Under the pieces are notes generated by a model. That model saw only the letters and a program-made list of their open reading frames with translations, did no database searches and was not told the origin of the DNA. Of a stretch of DNA of 64,000 bases, positions 53,231 to 61,924 are shown in pieces. The stretch comes from Enterobacter asburiae (lineage in GTDB: Bacteria > Pseudomonadota > Gammaproteobacteria > Enterobacterales > Enterobacteriaceae). The DNA lies in contig NZ_CP102247.1 in NCBI RefSeq assembly GCF_024599655.1, positions 2,108,001-2,172,000 of the forward strand, in the 5' to 3' direction. Numbering within the stretch: position 1 is the stretch's first letter; every line of letters begins with the position of its first letter. Both the position numbers and the translations under genes were made by a program.

Positions 53231-53626
53231 TCAGGCCTGTGGAAGTTGACGAGGTTTACCCTCGCTGTCCACGGCGACATAAATAAACAGCGCTTCAGTG
53301 GCCTTATAACGTTGCCCAATCGGCTCAGAAGAGACTTTCTTCACCCAGACTTCGATGTTGATGGAAATGGAGGTATTACCGCGTTTCACGCAGCGCGCGT
53401 AGCAGCAAACCACATCACCCACCGCAACCGGGCGCAGGAAGGTCATGCCGTCCACTCTCACGGTGACCACGCGCCCGTGGGCAATCTCTTTTGCCAGAAT
53501 TGCGCCGCCCATATCCATCTGCGACATCAGCCAGCCGCCAAAAATATCGCCATTGGCATTGGTGTCAGCGGGCATTGCCAGTGTGCGTAAAACCAGTTCG
53601 CCCTGCGGGGCGTTATTTGTTGTCAT
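53231..53626 (-). CDS. yciA: Acyl-CoA thioesterase YciA
   Basis: Hot-dog-fold thioesterase hydrolysing many acyl-CoA esters, 131 residues. The catalytic-Asp motif TNANGDIFGGWLMSQMD and the conserved FLRPVAVGDVVCCYARC are present. Orthologous to E. coli YciA (132 residues). Followed by tonB's convergent terminator; yciB lies upstream on the same strand. Confidence 0.95.
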   Translation of the reverse strand: MTTNNAPQGELVLRTLAMPADTNANGDIFGGWLMSQMDMGGAILAKEIAHGRVVTVRVDGMTFLRPVAVGDVVCCYARCVKRGNTSISINIEVWVKKVSSEPIGQRYKATEALFIYVAVDSEGKPRQLPQA

Positions 53627-53730
53627 TGTTTAAACTCGTAACGGAAGACTTCAGGCGGGATGCTACTATGATTTCACAGCGGAGAGAATAGACCAGAACG
53701 CTAGTCGTTGACGTTCTGGTCAGTCATTAC

Positions 53731-54270
53731 TCAGTGCTTGTCGTCCTGCGGCATGTGGCGATAGATGTATACACCGCTTAACAGCGTGAAGATAAGCGTC
53801 AGCGCGGTCAGGCCGAAGACCTTGAAGTTGACCCAGATATTTTGCGGCAGCCAGAAGGCGATATAGATATTGGCAAGACCACAGAGAATAAAGAAGACCG
53901 CCCAGGCGATATTCAGACGGGACCAGACTTCCTGAGGCAGCGTCAGCTCTTTGCCCAGCATGCGCTGGATCAGCGGCTTTTTCATGACCCACTGGCTAAT
54001 TAACAATGCGCCCGCAAACAACGCGTAAATAACGGTCACTTTCCACTTAATAAATTCATCGTTGTGGAAGAACAGCGTAAGCCCGCCGAACACGGCGACC
54101 AGGACGAACGTTATCAGCGCCATCTTTTCGACTTTACGATAGCGAACCCAGCTGTAGATCAGTACAACAGCGGTCGCAACGATCAGCGCAGTGGTCGCGG
54201 CATAAATGTCATACAGCTTATAAAAAGCAAAAAAGACCACGAGCGGTAAAAAATCAAGAAACTGCTTCAT
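53731..54270 (-). CDS. yciB: Inner-membrane protein YciB (IspZ family)
   Basis: 179 residues with about five membrane helices (LPLVVFFAFYKLYDIYAATTALIV; WVRYRKVEKMALITFVLVAVF; WAVFFILCGLANIYIAFWLP). E. coli YciB is linked to envelope integrity, septation and elongation partners. Length identical to E. coli. It lies between yciC and yciA on the same strand. Confidence 0.95.
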   Translation of the reverse strand: MKQFLDFLPLVVFFAFYKLYDIYAATTALIVATAVVLIYSWVRYRKVEKMALITFVLVAVFGGLTLFFHNDEFIKWKVTVIYALFAGALLISQWVMKKPLIQRMLGKELTLPQEVWSRLNIAWAVFFILCGLANIYIAFWLPQNIWVNFKVFGLTALTLIFTLLSGVYIYRHMPQDDKH

Positions 54271-54326
54271 TCTGTGATTCCATCTTCTGAGCGGGGCGGG
54301 AGGCAGCGATGCCGCCCGCCTCAGGA

Positions 54327-55070
54327 TTACTGACGAATTAACATATACAGGCGGAACAGATAGACCAGCAGTACCGCTGAAATCAGATTGCTCAGCGTAT
54401 TCGCCACTACCGCGCCAACATTGGGCGTTAATACCGCAAAATTCGGTGCAAACAACAGCAGGAGCGTTTTGGCGAGCAGCCAGCCGATCACGGCGGGAGC
54501 CACCAGACGCATATTAGCCCACGCCAGTCTGATGCTGCTGCGCATCGCGGTAAAAATCCCCATCTTATCCTGCACGACCATCACAGGCGCAAATGAGAGC
54601 ACGATAGCCAGTAATACGCCCGGCACCACGACCAGCATAATCCCCATTTGCACCAGCAGGGTGGTTAAAAAGATCAGGATAAACAGCTTAGGTAAGACTG
54701 GCGCACTGGCACCAATCGCCCGTAAAGCGCTGACCCGGTGACCCGCCGATACCAGCTGAATCATCAGCAAAACGCCGCCCGCCAGAATTGCATTACCAAT
54801 CAGGCCTGAGAACGTGGATGCGGCAGACGCCCGCAGCAGAATTTGCTGCTGTTCCGGCGTCATGTTTTGCACCAGTTCAAATAGCCCCACGCTTCCGGCA
54901 AGGTGGTCGCCCTGACTCAGGCTGGCAATCTGTTCATCACTCGGTGAGAAGGCATGGCCCAGCACCACCGTGATAAAGGCACATAGCAACGCGATCAGTA
55001 AAAAGGTTATGAACTGATTGCGGAAAAAGTTTCCCGTGTCACGGTAGACAGACTTCGCCGTGATAGACAT
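54327..55070 (-). CDS. yciC: Inner-membrane protein YciC (UPF0259)
   Basis: 247 residues with about six hydrophobic segments, an ortholog of E. coli YciC, whose role appears connected to membrane homeostasis. The start at 55070 (MSITAKSVYRDTGNFFRNQF) follows GGAG at a good spacing; 40 in-frame residues further upstream overlap the neighbour's intergenic leader and are rejected. Pairs with yciB. Confidence 0.94.
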   Translation of the reverse strand: MSITAKSVYRDTGNFFRNQFITFLLIALLCAFITVVLGHAFSPSDEQIASLSQGDHLAGSVGLFELVQNMTPEQQQILLRASAASTFSGLIGNAILAGGVLLMIQLVSAGHRVSALRAIGASAPVLPKLFILIFLTTLLVQMGIMLVVVPGVLLAIVLSFAPVMVVQDKMGIFTAMRSSIRLAWANMRLVAPAVIGWLLAKTLLLLFAPNFAVLTPNVGAVVANTLSNLISAVLLVYLFRLYMLIRQ

Positions 55071-55095
55071 GCACTCTCCTTGAGTATTGCAGGTG

Positions 55096-55500
55096 TTAAT
55101 TAGCCGGCAATTGTACACCGGATGCGCCTGCTGTGGCAGCATCAAGGCTTGTATGGAAAAGCATATCTTTGTAAAGCGGCGGTAATCCAACGCGTGCCCG
55201 GGCGCGATTGCAGGCTACGTTGACCTGCCCATCTTCCCCCGACATGGCAAATTCCCGACACGGGCTGGGCCGATCCTCATAGATAGAACATCGGGTAGAG
55301 ACCCCTGGCTCACCCTGTAGCGCGACGCAGCGGACCTGCTTTTGGTTGGTGCCGCTCATGCAGCGCAGAAAAGGCGTTAGCGGCTCTGTGAGATGAACCG
55401 GAACGGTACCGCCGCCATCGCTGGCTTCGGCCCAGTAGAAAGAGACTCGAAAATACGCACAACAGGCTCCGCACGTCATGCACGGGTTGATATCACTCAT
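55096..55500 (-). CDS. YkgJ-family cysteine cluster protein
   Basis: 134 residues, a small cytoplasmic protein of the YkgJ family thought to bind iron or zinc. The family signature is near the N-terminus, NPCMTCGACCAYFRVSF, and later Cys occur in RCVALQG, TRCSIYEDRPSPCREF and VACNRAR, eight or more in total. Not seen between yciC and ompW in E. coli. Its divergent neighbour is ompW across 282 bases. Function not known. Confidence 0.85.
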   Translation of the reverse strand: MSDINPCMTCGACCAYFRVSFYWAEASDGGGTVPVHLTEPLTPFLRCMSGTNQKQVRCVALQGEPGVSTRCSIYEDRPSPCREFAMSGEDGQVNVACNRARARVGLPPLYKDMLFHTSLDAATAGASGVQLPAN

Positions 55501-55664
55501 GGCACACCTGCTAAAGAAGAACGCATCAAATCAATTTGTGAGAGCGATAAATTATCCAGCCGCCTGAGGAAGAGCAAGAGGGGGAAAAGGGAAAATTTTG
55601 TAACTGTGAAATGCCAAAAATTGACATGGAAACAACTTATCGCTTTTGGATGCGTAACAAAAAA

Positions 55665-55745
55665 TTAATCCAGATCAATGAATGTTAAGTTACTGGTTTT
55701 AATGTGATCTGTAGCAGATCACTTATTACTCATTTGTGAGTATAT
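55665..55745 (+). promoter_or_regulatory. ompW promoter with FNR-like box and palindrome
   Basis: TTAAT-CCAG-ATCAA (55665-55678) matches the FNR box with one mismatch, and TAATGT at 55700-55705 fits a -10, putting the box at about -41.5. The perfect palindrome GTGATCTG-TAG-CAGATCAC (55704-55722) covers the predicted start site, like a repressor operator. OmpW is known to respond to oxygen in E. coli. Confidence 0.6.
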
Positions 55746-55782
55746 TCTCACCCGCGATTAAAACCACAACGATGGAGCGGAT

Positions 55783-56415
55783 ATGAAAAAATTAGCGGTG
55801 GCAGCCCTTGTATTAAGCAGTCTCTCTGGCGGCGCGTATGCGCATGAAGCAGGCGAATTCTTTATTCGTGCCGGTTCGGCTACGGTTCGCCCAACTGAAG
55901 GATCGGATAACGTGCTGGGTATGGGCGGTTTTAACGTCAGTAATAACACCCAGTTAGGGTTAACGTTCACCTATATGGCGACGGAAAACGTTGGTGTTGA
56001 GCTTCTGGCTGCAACGCCGTTCCGTCATCGCGTGGGTCTGGGCGCAACCGGTGATATTGCTACGGTTCACCATTTACCGCCAACGCTGATGGCGCAATGG
56101 TATTTTGGTGATGCCAGCAGCAAGGTGCGCCCTTATATTGGCGCCGGTGTGAACTACACCACCTTCTTTGACGAGAAGTTTAACGATACCGGTAAAGAGG
56201 CCGGTCTGACGGACCTCAGCCTGAAAGATTCATGGGGTATGGCGGGGCAGGTCGGTCTGGATTATCTGATTAACCGCGACTGGCTGATCAACGCCTCGGT
56301 CTGGTACATGGATATTGATACGGACGTACGCTTCAAGGCGGGCGGTCAGCAGCAGAGTATCAATACTCGCCTGGATCCGTGGGTGTTTATGTTCTCTGCG
56401 GGTTATCGTTTCTGA
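55783..56415 (+). CDS. ompW: Outer-membrane protein OmpW
   Basis: Eight-stranded beta-barrel with a hydrophobic channel, colicin S4 receptor in E. coli; 210 residues. Signal peptide MKKLAVAALVLSSLSGGAYA then HEAGEFFIRAGSATVRPTEG. The family features TATVHHLPPTLMAQWYFG and a C-terminal Phe after aromatic-rich strands (DPWVFMFSAGYRF) for barrel assembly are visible. SD GGAG precedes ATG. Terminator-like hairpin follows. Confidence 0.96.
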   Translation: MKKLAVAALVLSSLSGGAYAHEAGEFFIRAGSATVRPTEGSDNVLGMGGFNVSNNTQLGLTFTYMATENVGVELLAATPFRHRVGLGATGDIATVHHLPPTLMAQWYFGDASSKVRPYIGAGVNYTTFFDEKFNDTGKEAGLTDLSLKDSWGMAGQVGLDYLINRDWLINASVWYMDIDTDVRFKAGGQQQSINTRLDPWVFMFSAGYRF

Positions 56416-56423
56416 TCCGCCGT

Positions 56424-56450
56424 CAAACTGGCCACAGGGTGGCCAGTTTG
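56424..56450. terminator. Hairpin terminator after ompW
   Basis: CAAACTGGCCAC-AGG-GTGGCCAGTTTG is a perfect 12-base stem between the convergent ompW and exported-protein genes. The T tract is weak (GCTTTGCTC). Confidence 0.7.
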
Positions 56451-56461
56451 CTTTGCTCACT

Positions 56462-56800
56462 TCAAAACGACGGATAAACCGGCCGCTCATCAAGCTTTAC
56501 GCAGTGCCTCAGGATCTTTTCCCCATCATATAAATAGCTGAAAGCGTCGCTGGACAGGGAATGAAAAAGAATATCGCCGTTGACAAACGGGATAATTTCG
56601 GTATCACCCGCACGTTTATGTCCCGCACCGGTTTCAAAATGACCTTGCCATCGTTCCTGGGTATGGTCATAAACGTGCAGAATGACCTCGACAAGTCCTC
56701 TTTGCGGACAATTAAGGCGCAGGAAGGTAGAAGAGAAATTCAGGGACAGCGCATGGAAGGGAATCAATAAGGCGAAAACCAGTAAAGCTCGTAAATACAT
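56462..56800 (-). CDS. Unrecognised small exported protein
   Basis: 112 residues, starting MYLRALLVFALLIPFHALS, a convincing Sec signal peptide with cleavage near residue 19. The mature part (LNFSSTFLRLNCPQRGLVEVILHVYDHTQERW...) has two cysteines (NCPQR and RHCVKL) that could pair. I do not recognise the family. A consensus-strength AAGGAGG lies upstream of the start; TTG at 56803 is an alternative that fits its spacing better (about 10 instead of 13 bases). Not present in E. coli between ompW and trpA. Confidence 0.55.
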   Translation of the reverse strand: MYLRALLVFALLIPFHALSLNFSSTFLRLNCPQRGLVEVILHVYDHTQERWQGHFETGAGHKRAGDTEIIPFVNGDILFHSLSSDAFSYLYDGEKILRHCVKLDERPVYPSF

Positions 56801-56926
56801 CAAACCGCGAAAACCTCCTTCAAAAGGGAAATGAGATTTTACTTAAGTCAAAAATTGCGTTTTTGCCGTGGATCAAGATGTCCTATAATTCAATAGGATA
56901 AAGGCCCCTTACGAGGCCCTTAGCGA

Positions 56927-57160
56927 TCACTTCTTAATCAAATAGCGAATGGTCGGGCCATCCTGCTGGATATCCAGCACCGTGTAGCCGTGGTTTTTTG
57001 CATCCAGCGGAATGTTGTTAATGGACTGCGGGCAGTCGCTGACCACTTCCAGAATTTCCCCTTTCTTGAGCTGCGGTAGCGCTTCAAGCGTGGCAACAGC
57101 CGGATAAGGGCAGGGTTCACCGACCATATCCAGACGGTAATCGGGCACGATCTCTTTCAT
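56927..57160 (-). CDS. yedF: TusA-like sulfur/selenium carrier YedF
   Basis: 77-residue TusA/SirA-fold protein, near identical to E. coli YedF. The CPxP motif (GEPCPYPAVATLEALP, Cys17) is the thiol or selenol carrier site. YedF-type proteins are encoded with YedE, and both are associated with selenium or sulfur trafficking. Its start overlaps the yedE stop by four bases, so they are translationally coupled. In E. coli yedEF lies elsewhere (about 43 min), so this is a different position. Confidence 0.93.
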   Translation of the reverse strand: MKEIVPDYRLDMVGEPCPYPAVATLEALPQLKKGEILEVVSDCPQSINNIPLDAKNHGYTVLDIQQDGPTIRYLIKK

Positions 57161-58368
57161 GCAGCATTCTCCTGGGTTTCTGTTTTAACACTCGCACGAC
57201 GAAAGAAGCGTTTCTCCTGCGCGATAACCAGTAAAAAAGCGACCAGCAGCAGGGCGTAGGTGACGAGCAGGCCGCCGAGGGGGCCGAAGGTGCTCAGCAG
57301 GTTGACCTTGTCCCAACTCGTGGCAAGCGCCGGAGACAGATCGTCCCAGAAGTACGCCAGGATCGTCGAGCCGATAACATTCCCCAGTCCTACCCACCAG
57401 TAATGCACCTGACCTTCAACGGCGCGGTACATCCAGCCGGTTTCGCATCCGCCAGCCAGTACGATCCCGAAGCCGAACAGCAGGCCGCCAATGACCGCGT
57501 TAGGACCGGCCCACATGATTTTCGGTTCGACGCCGAGCTGAACATAGCTGAAGATACCGATGGCGCTGACCGCCATTCCGGCGATAATCGCCTTCGCCAT
57601 CATCGTCCGACCGGTGATCCACATATCGCGAAACGCGGAAGTAAAGCAGATCTGCGCGCGTTCAATGAGCAGACCAAAACCCACGCCGAACAGCATCGCC
57701 AGGCCAAGTTTGGGCTGGTTCATCGCAGTGCACATTGCCCAGGCGACCATAGCAAAAAAGACCAGCATACCGAGGCGGAAACGGCGACGCGCCTGAGAGG
57801 GCTTTTGGGTTAACGGAGACGCTGCGCTGACTTTTGTCATTTTCACCGGAATGCGGAACAGCGGCAGCAGGGTGAATTTTGCGCCAAAGTAAGAGCCGAT
57901 GGCCGTGGCGACAGCAAAAAACCAGGCGTGAAGCGAAAACTGAGGAATCCCCGTAAAGAAAGCGGCCAGGTTACAGCCCATCGCCAGACGGGCCCCAAAC
58001 CCGGCAATGATACCGCCGACCACCGCCTGCATTATGCGAATCCGGCTTTTGGGCATACGCAACTTAACGTTGTTTGCCCACAGCGCCGCCGCGAAACAGC
58101 CGCCGAACATGCCAATGATCATCATCCCGTCGATGCGGGTAAGCGGGGTGCCGTCCAGATGAATGAGTTTAAAGTACCCCCACTCTTCGGTATGCACGCC
58201 AGCGAGCTGCAGCAATTGACCACCCCAGCGGGTGAACTCGCCGGTCACGGCCCAGAAGGTGCCGGTAATGCCGAAATAGTAGGTAGAGAGAATGCCCGCC
58301 GCGATAACGGCCGGAACAGGTGACCAGAACTTAACCAGGTAAGTCTGTTTGAAGTATTGCCATGACAT
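57157..58368 (-). CDS. yedE: Thiosulfate/selenium-type transporter YedE
   Basis: Inner-membrane protein of the YeeE/YedE family, 403 residues and about 12 hydrophobic segments. Typical repeats with conserved cysteines: FGARLAMGCNLAAFFTGIPQ and FGFGIVLAGGCETGWMYRAVEGQ, and ERAQICFTSAFRDMWITGR. Near identical to E. coli YedE. It probably imports a sulfur or selenium compound and hands it to YedF. Upstream GAGGCTCATTC gives a modest ribosome site. Confidence 0.92.
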   Translation of the reverse strand: MSWQYFKQTYLVKFWSPVPAVIAAGILSTYYFGITGTFWAVTGEFTRWGGQLLQLAGVHTEEWGYFKLIHLDGTPLTRIDGMMIIGMFGGCFAAALWANNVKLRMPKSRIRIMQAVVGGIIAGFGARLAMGCNLAAFFTGIPQFSLHAWFFAVATAIGSYFGAKFTLLPLFRIPVKMTKVSAASPLTQKPSQARRRFRLGMLVFFAMVAWAMCTAMNQPKLGLAMLFGVGFGLLIERAQICFTSAFRDMWITGRTMMAKAIIAGMAVSAIGIFSYVQLGVEPKIMWAGPNAVIGGLLFGFGIVLAGGCETGWMYRAVEGQVHYWWVGLGNVIGSTILAYFWDDLSPALATSWDKVNLLSTFGPLGGLLVTYALLLVAFLLVIAQEKRFFRRASVKTETQENAA

Positions 58369-58517
58369 GAATGAGCCTCTGAACTCAGAAGGATTAAAGA
58401 TAAAAAAGAGTCCAGATCATACGCTTACATGACAGTTTGAAAAGCCATTCATACCGAAAATATCGAAAGGATCAATTTTGACGTAATCCTTTTTAGATGG
58501 TGGGGAAGAAAGGGTAA

Positions 58518-58541
58518 CCGTCTGGCTGAGATGCCAGACGG
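58518..58541 (-). terminator. Terminator of the trp operon
   Basis: CCGTCTGGC (58518-58526) and GCCAGACGG (58533-58541) form a perfect 9-base stem; on the minus strand it is followed by pyrimidine-rich TTACCCTTTCTTCC, as in the rho-assisted E. coli trp t/t' end. Confidence 0.75.
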
Positions 58542-58549
58542 CAGAAGGA

Positions 58550-59359
58550 TTATGCTTTACGCGTCGCCGCTTTCATTGCGGTCACAAATGCTTTCAGCTC
58601 GGCCAGCATCTGCTCTGGCTTGTCCACGTTCTTTTCAATGATCTTCACAATCGCGGAGCCGGAGATGGCACCTGCCGCCTTAGCGTCAATCGCTGCGGTG
58701 ACCTGATCCGGGGATGAAATCCCGAACCCCTGCAGCGGAGGTGCGGCATGGTACTCGGCCAGCTTCTCCACCAGATGATGCAGCGGCAGTGCGGCTTTAT
58801 TTTCGGCACCGGTCACGCCTGCGCGGGAGAGCAGGTAGGTATACCCGCGTCCGTAAGAGGCAATCTGGCGCAGCAGTTCGTCATCAGCGTTCGGTGGGCA
58901 GATGAAAATCGGGGCGACGTTATGGCGCATTGCCGCCTGACGGAATGGCGCAGACTCCTCAACCGGCACGTCTGCCACCAGAACGGAGTCGACGCCCACG
59001 CGAGCGCACTCGGCGTAAAACTCATCAATACCGCGGTTGAACACCAGGTTGGCGTACATCAGCAGGCCAATCGGAATGGTCGGGTGCTTCTGGCGAATCG
59101 CCGCCAGCATCTCGAAGCACTGGGTTGGTGTTACGCCCGAAGCAAATGCGCGCAGCGTTGCGTTCTGGATGGTCGGGCCATCCGCCAGCGGGTCAGAGAA
59201 CGGAATACCCAGCTCCAGCGCGTCGGCGCCGGCTTCAATCAGGGTGTCGATAATCTTCAGCGACTGTTCCGGGCCCGGATCGCCCAGGGTGACGAAGGGA
59301 ACGAACGCGCCTTCCTGGCGGGATTTCAGCTCTGCAAATACATTATCGTAGCGTTCCAT
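58550..59359 (-). CDS. trpA: Tryptophan synthase alpha chain TrpA
   Basis: Cleaves indole-3-glycerol phosphate to indole and glyceraldehyde-3-phosphate; indole is channelled to TrpB. TIM barrel, 269 residues. Catalytic Glu in DALELGIPFSDPLADGP (with Asp in the following loop) and phosphate-binding GFGISSPDQV and ISGSAIVKII are present. Start overlaps the trpB stop by one base (TGATG). Confidence 0.98.
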   Translation of the reverse strand: MERYDNVFAELKSRQEGAFVPFVTLGDPGPEQSLKIIDTLIEAGADALELGIPFSDPLADGPTIQNATLRAFASGVTPTQCFEMLAAIRQKHPTIPIGLLMYANLVFNRGIDEFYAECARVGVDSVLVADVPVEESAPFRQAAMRHNVAPIFICPPNADDELLRQIASYGRGYTYLLSRAGVTGAENKAALPLHHLVEKLAEYHAAPPLQGFGISSPDQVTAAIDAKAAGAISGSAIVKIIEKNVDKPEQMLAELKAFVTAMKAATRKA

Positions 59360-60552
59360 CAGATTTCCCCTCGTGCTTTCAGAATATCGTGAACGGTGAA
59401 GATATCTTTGTCACCGCGGCCGGAAAGGTTCACCACCAGCAACTGTTCTTTTTCCGGGTTTTCTTTAATCATTTTCAGCGCATGCGCCAGTGCGTGCGAA
59501 GACTCCAGCGCCGGGATGATCCCTTCGCTGCGGCACAGCGTTTTAAAGGCTTCCAGCGCTTCGTCATCGGTAATGGAGACATAGTCCGCGCGGCCGGTAC
59601 TGTTCAGGAACGCATGCTGTGGCCCGACGGACGGGAAGTCGAGGCCGGCAGAAATAGAGTAAGACTCTTCAATCTGTCCCTCATCGGTTTGCATCATCGG
59701 GGATTTCATACCGAAGTAGATCCCTACGCGGCCATGCTTCAGCGGCGCGCCGTGTTCACCCGATTCAATGCCGTGACCGGCAGGCTCGACGCCAATCAGA
59801 CCCACGCTGGTGTCGTCGATAAAGTCTGCGAACATGCCGATGGCGTTAGACCCGCCGCCAACGCAGGCGATCACCGCATCCGGAAGGCGACCCTCTTTTT
59901 CAAGGATCTGCGCTTTGGTCTCTTCACCGATCATGCGCTGGAATTCGCGCACGATAGTCGGGAACGGGTGCGGGCCTGCGGCTGTGCCGAGCATGTAGTG
60001 CGCGGTGTCGTAGCTGCCAGACCAGTCGCGCAGCGCTTCGTTACAGGCGTCTTTCAGCGTCGCGGAGCCGCTGTGCACAGGGATCACTTCCGCCCCCATC
60101 AGACGCATGCGGAAGACGTTCGGAGACTGACGCTCAACGTCTTTCGCCCCCATATAAATGCGGCATTTCAGGCCGAGCAGGGCGCTGGCAAGCGCAGAGG
60201 CCACGCCGTGCTGACCTGCGCCGGTTTCGGCGATGATTTCGGTTTTACCCATACGCTTCGCGAGCAGCGCCTGGCCCAGCACCTGGTTAGTTTTATGCGC
60301 GCCGCCGTGCAGCAGGTCTTCACGCTTCAGATAAAGCGTTGTTTTGGTGCCTTCCGTCAGGTTACGGCATTTTGTCAGCGCGGTCGGACGACCGGCGTAA
60401 TTTTTCAGCAGGTCGGTAAATTCCGCCTGAAACGCCGGATCCTTCTGCGCGCAGACAAAGGCTTCTTCCAGCTGGCGCAGAGCGGGCATCAGGATTTGCG
60501 GGACGTACATCCCGCCGAACTCACCAAAATACGGGTTAAGTAATGTCGTCAT
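59359..60552 (-). CDS. trpB: Tryptophan synthase beta chain TrpB
   Basis: PLP enzyme joining indole and serine to tryptophan, forming the alpha2beta2 complex with TrpA; 397 residues. PLP Lys in HGGAHKTNQVLGQ, GAGQHGVA loop, phosphate-binding CVGGGSNAIG and the C-terminal NLSGRGDKDIFTV. The start at 60552 (MTTLLNPYFGEFGGMYVPQ) matches E. coli; 19 in-frame upstream residues run into trpC and are rejected. SD GAAGAG. Confidence 0.98.
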   Translation of the reverse strand: MTTLLNPYFGEFGGMYVPQILMPALRQLEEAFVCAQKDPAFQAEFTDLLKNYAGRPTALTKCRNLTEGTKTTLYLKREDLLHGGAHKTNQVLGQALLAKRMGKTEIIAETGAGQHGVASALASALLGLKCRIYMGAKDVERQSPNVFRMRLMGAEVIPVHSGSATLKDACNEALRDWSGSYDTAHYMLGTAAGPHPFPTIVREFQRMIGEETKAQILEKEGRLPDAVIACVGGGSNAIGMFADFIDDTSVGLIGVEPAGHGIESGEHGAPLKHGRVGIYFGMKSPMMQTDEGQIEESYSISAGLDFPSVGPQHAFLNSTGRADYVSITDDEALEAFKTLCRSEGIIPALESSHALAHALKMIKENPEKEQLLVVNLSGRGDKDIFTVHDILKARGEI

Positions 60553-60562
60553 CTTCTCTTCC

Positions 60563-61921
60563 TTAATATGCACGCAGAGTTTTAAAAACCGAGGCCAGCT
60601 TGCTGGCATCTTTAATACCCGGTTCTGACTCTACGCCTGAATTGAAATCGAGGCCTGCGCAGCCGGTTTTGGCGGCTTCTACGCAGTTATCCGGGCTTAA
60701 TCCGCCCGCCAGCAGGACGTTGTCCAGTTTTTCGCCGTTCAGCAGCGACCAGTCAAAACGCTGACCGGTGCCGCCCTGGCCGTTATCAAGGACGTATCTG
60801 TCCACATGGTTGAGGTTACGCGAGGGCAACGTATCGCCAACGCTTTGCGCTTTCCAGATCTGCACCTGGGGTGCCAGCGCGGCGCGCAGGGCATCGATGT
60901 AGCTCTGGTCTTCATCGCCGTGGAGCTGCACCGCGCTCAGGGATAACGCGTCGGCTTTGGCCGCAACGTCTGCAATATCTGCGTTGCGGAAAACGCCCAC
61001 GTAGCTGAGCGGAGCCGCTGCGATGACCTTACGCGCCTGCTCTTCGCTGACCGCGCGTGGGGAGGAATCCACAAAGATCAGCCCGCCGTAAATCGCCCCG
61101 GCTTCATACGCGGCCTGGGCGTCCTGTTCGCGGGTTAAGCCGCAGACTTTGTTTTCACCCAGCAGCACGCGACGCACGGCCGCGTTGAGATCGTCATGCT
61201 CCATCATGGCGGAGCCAATCAGGAAACCGTTGGCGAAGTGGCTCAGCTCGCGCACCTGGGCATAGCTGTTAATGCCGGATTCGCTGATCACCGTCACGCC
61301 AGAGCCCAGACGCGGCGCCAGCTGGCGCGTGCGGTTCAGGTCAATGGACAGGTCGCGAAGATCGCGGTTGTTGATCCCGACCACTTTGGCTTCCAGCGCA
61401 ATCGCGCGTTCCAGCTCCTCTTCGTTGCTCACTTCGGTCAGCACGCCCATGTTCAGGCTGTGCGCCACGGCGGAAAGCTGGCGATACTGCTCGTCGTTGA
61501 GCACCGAGAGCATCAGCAGGCAGGCGTCAGCCTGGTAAAAACGCGCCAGCCAGATCTGATACGGGTCGATAATAAAGTCTTTGCACAGGATCGGCTGCGG
61601 CGCGATGCCGCTGACGATCGGCAGAAAATCGAAGCTGCCCTGAAAATATTTCTCATCCGTCAGTACGGAGATGGCTGACGCATGATGCTTATAAATGCCG
61701 GCAATACGCGCCGGGTCGAAATCGTCACGAATAACGCCTTTAGACGGGGAGGCTTTTTTGCACTCAAGAATAAACGCGGTGCGTGCACCCTGCAGGGCAT
61801 CATAGAAACGACGTTGGCTTGGTACGACGTCATTCTGGAAACTGGCAAGCGGCTGCTGTTGCTTGCGGGCTTCCACCCAGATGGCCTTATCGGCAACGAT
61901 TTTCGCTAAAACGGTCTGCAT
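60563..61921 (-). CDS. trpC: Bifunctional indole-3-glycerol phosphate synthase / phosphoribosylanthranilate isomerase TrpC(F)
   Basis: 452 residues, two TIM-barrel domains. Residues 1 to about 255 are the synthase (ECKKASPSKG, LCKDFIIDPYQIWLAR, EVSNEEELERA, VISESGI); residues about 256-452 are the isomerase (VCGLTREQDAQAAYEAGA, VQLHGDEDQ, LLAGGLSPDN). This fusion is normal for enterobacteria. Ten bases from trpB and three from trpD. Confidence 0.98.
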   Translation of the reverse strand: MQTVLAKIVADKAIWVEARKQQQPLASFQNDVVPSQRRFYDALQGARTAFILECKKASPSKGVIRDDFDPARIAGIYKHHASAISVLTDEKYFQGSFDFLPIVSGIAPQPILCKDFIIDPYQIWLARFYQADACLLMLSVLNDEQYRQLSAVAHSLNMGVLTEVSNEEELERAIALEAKVVGINNRDLRDLSIDLNRTRQLAPRLGSGVTVISESGINSYAQVRELSHFANGFLIGSAMMEHDDLNAAVRRVLLGENKVCGLTREQDAQAAYEAGAIYGGLIFVDSSPRAVSEEQARKVIAAAPLSYVGVFRNADIADVAAKADALSLSAVQLHGDEDQSYIDALRAALAPQVQIWKAQSVGDTLPSRNLNHVDRYVLDNGQGGTGQRFDWSLLNGEKLDNVLLAGGLSPDNCVEAAKTGCAGLDFNSGVESEPGIKDASKLASVFKTLRAY

Positions 61922-61924
61922 TCT

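Noticed and set aside
55704..55722. CRP site at ompW (TGTGA...TCAC)
   Set aside because: The half-sites are separated by 11 bases instead of 6, so the CRP spacing is wrong; it is listed as an unassigned palindrome.
59389..60543. 384-codon plus-strand open frame opposite trpB
   Set aside because: trpB is unmistakable; the opposite frame has no family features.
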